64,000 nt of DNA, taken from the NCBI GenBank assembly GCA_004431415.1, contig QPMI01000560.1, forward strand, positions 1 to 64,000, given 5' to 3'. The notes below the pieces were generated by a model. It was not told the DNA's origin and did not search any database. It saw only the letters and a program-made list of their open reading frames with translations. The DNA is from Cyanophora paradoxa (Eukaryota; Glaucocystophyceae; Cyanophorales; Cyanophoraceae). Of the stretch, positions 63,231-64,000 are shown one piece after another. The first letter of the stretch is position 1; every line of letters begins with the position of its first letter. The position numbers and the translations under genes were made by a program.

Positions 63231-64000
63231 CTAAGAGCAGTGCGCCTGCACGAAGGACGCAATGCGCTGGAGGACCGCCGCGTCGGCGTCCTCCTGTGTG
63301 GTCCCGCGCGCCTTGAGCTCCCGCTTGCTGACGACGAGGGAGTGGTCGCCCTGCTCGACCGCGAGCACCTCCGCCGGCACGCCCCGCCCCCTCATCTTCT
63401 CCACCGCCTCCCGCAGCTTCTCCATCGGCGACATCGCGTCCCGCGTCCCTGCAGGCCAAGACCTCAGAAGCAGGGGCTGGGCGGGGGCCGAGCGTGGGCG
63501 GGAGGGGCAAGAGGGGGAGGGGAAAGGGCGGGGTAGATAGGGTAGGCGGGAAGAAGTGCGGACCCTGGACGAAAAGAGTTGGGTGCTGGACGCTCTGCAG
63601 TACCTCGTCCCGAAGCTTCCCATTCGCGCCCTAGCAGGGAGGCCGTCTGAGCCGCGTTCGGCTAGTGCGGGGTTCAACGCATGTGGCTCACTTTGAGGGG
63701 GTAGCCCAGCGCGATGACGCAGCGAACGCGCTGCCGAAGGTGCCCCTCCAGCTCGGCAGAGAGGTGGCAGCTGGCGCGGGACCCCATCGACTTGCCGATA
63801 AGGACTATGCCGCCAGGTGACGCATTCGCGACCCGCTCCAGCTCCTCCCTGCTCGAGGGAGTTTAGCGAGCGGTGGCCGCTGTTGATCACGTTGAGAGCT
63901 CGAGGGCGCGCGCTGACCTGTGCTGCTGGACGAGCTTTGGCATCGGAGCGGGCGCGCCGCGCTTGCCCCCGGCAAGGTAATGGTAGTCGAACGCGTGCAC
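63231..64000 (-). CDS. KANSL3/TEX30-type alpha/beta hydrolase, N-terminus beyond the window
   Basis: The 3' part of a minus gene. From the window edge: VHAFDYHYLAGGKRGAPAPM PKLVQQHR, an intron, ELERVANASPGGIVLIGKSM GSRASCHLSAELEGHLRQRV with the nucleophile elbow GKSMGS, then VRCVIALGYPLKV, GANGKLRDEVLQSVQHPTLF VQG, GTRDAMSPMEKLREAVEKMR and GDHSLVVSKRELK (catalytic His in GDHS), ending VLQRIASFVQAHCS, stop 63231-63233. The order GKSMGS, LGYPL, QGxxD, GDHS is that of the TEX30/KANSL3 dienelactone-hydrolase-like family. The substrate is unknown. This gene and the previous one are on the same strand. Confidence 0.8.
   Translation of the reverse strand, partial: ARVRLPLPCRGQARRARSDAKARPAAQVSARPRALNVINSGHRSLNSLEQGGAGAGRECVTWRHSPYRQVDGVPRQLPPLCRAGGAPSAARSLRHRAGLPPQSEPHALNPALAERGSDGLPARARMGSFGTRYCRASSTQLFSSRVRTSSRLPYLPRPFPSPSCPSRPRSAPAQPLLLRSWPAGTRDAMSPMEKLREAVEKMRGRGVPAEVLAVEQGDHSLVVSKRELKARGTTQEDADAAVLQRIASFVQAHCS

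Noticed and set aside
1-64000. CRISPR arrays, riboswitches, bacterial operons, rRNA genes
   Set aside because: No direct-repeat/spacer pattern, no Shine-Dalgarno-led polycistrons, and spliceosomal introns throughout; the window is nuclear eukaryotic DNA.

Overview
This is GC-rich nuclear DNA of a unicellular eukaryote, most likely a microalga or a related protist. Nearly every gene is cut by introns of only about 50-75 nt. They end in a CTGAY-like branch motif a few bases before the AG and carry C-rich (CCCGC)n tracts on the sense strand. Most start with GT (commonly GTGCG), but at least four well-constrained introns start with GC. The gene content is ordinary eukaryotic housekeeping. No rRNA, no convincing tRNA, no CRISPR array and no prokaryotic operon was seen. 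The species cannot be named from the sequence. TGTAA boxes after several stop codons recall chlorophyte poly(A) signals, and GC donors recall haptophytes, but neither is decisive.

Layout. 0.9-3.8 kb: diflavin NADPH-cytochrome P450 reductase with a predicted acylated N-terminus (+). 4.5-6.4 kb: unrecognised gene (-). 6.6 kb: PET100 (+). 7.2-9.8 kb: APC8/CDC23 (-). 9.9-13.4 kb: SPT20 (+). 13.6-14.7 kb: beta-repeat protein (-). 15.0 kb: small hypothetical gene (+). 15.7-19.2 kb: nucleoside deaminase fused to RibD-C reductase domains (-). 19.6-21.2 kb: TAP42/IGBP1 (+). 21.6-22.3 kb: HIG1 protein (-). 22.6-28.2 kb: formin (+). 29.1-32.8 kb and 33.3-36.4 kb: two head-to-head kinesins (-,+) sharing a 1.44-kb inverted, near-identical motor tract. 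36.9-39.4 kb: F-box protein (-). 39.6-41.3 kb: methyltransferase (+). 41.4-42.6 kb: GNAT (-). 42.6-43.9 kb: PEBP (+). 44.4-45.9 kb: TBC RabGAP (-). 46.6-48.0 kb: helical-repeat protein (+). 48.2-53.3 kb: large coiled-coil/kinase protein (-). 53.6-55.6 kb: second F-box paralogue (-). 55.7-60.2 kb: repeat island bounded by a perfect 73-bp inverted repeat and holding a degenerate TlyA-type methyltransferase. 60.3-61.6 kb: PSMG2 (+). 61.8-62.4 kb: small mitochondrial-looking protein (-). 63.2 kb to the right edge: KANSL3/TEX30-type hydrolase (-), cut by the window end.

Organisation. The first 20 genes alternate strand without exception. Start codons therefore meet head to head, 70-690 bp apart and overlapping in one case, and stop codons meet tail to tail. 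The genes do not form one pathway. Themes that recur are cell division and cytoskeleton (APC8, two kinesins, formin), mitochondrial respiration (PET100, HIG1), chromatin and proteostasis (SPT20, PSMG2, two F-box proteins), and PP2A or membrane traffic (TAP42, TBC).

Limits. Exon joins were inferred by eye from splice motifs and domain continuity. CDS coordinates are start-to-stop spans that include introns. High GC makes long antisense frames common, and these were left out. Some genes (the reductase, kinesin A, the TlyA copy) show 1-nt frame slips that could be consensus errors or real decay.
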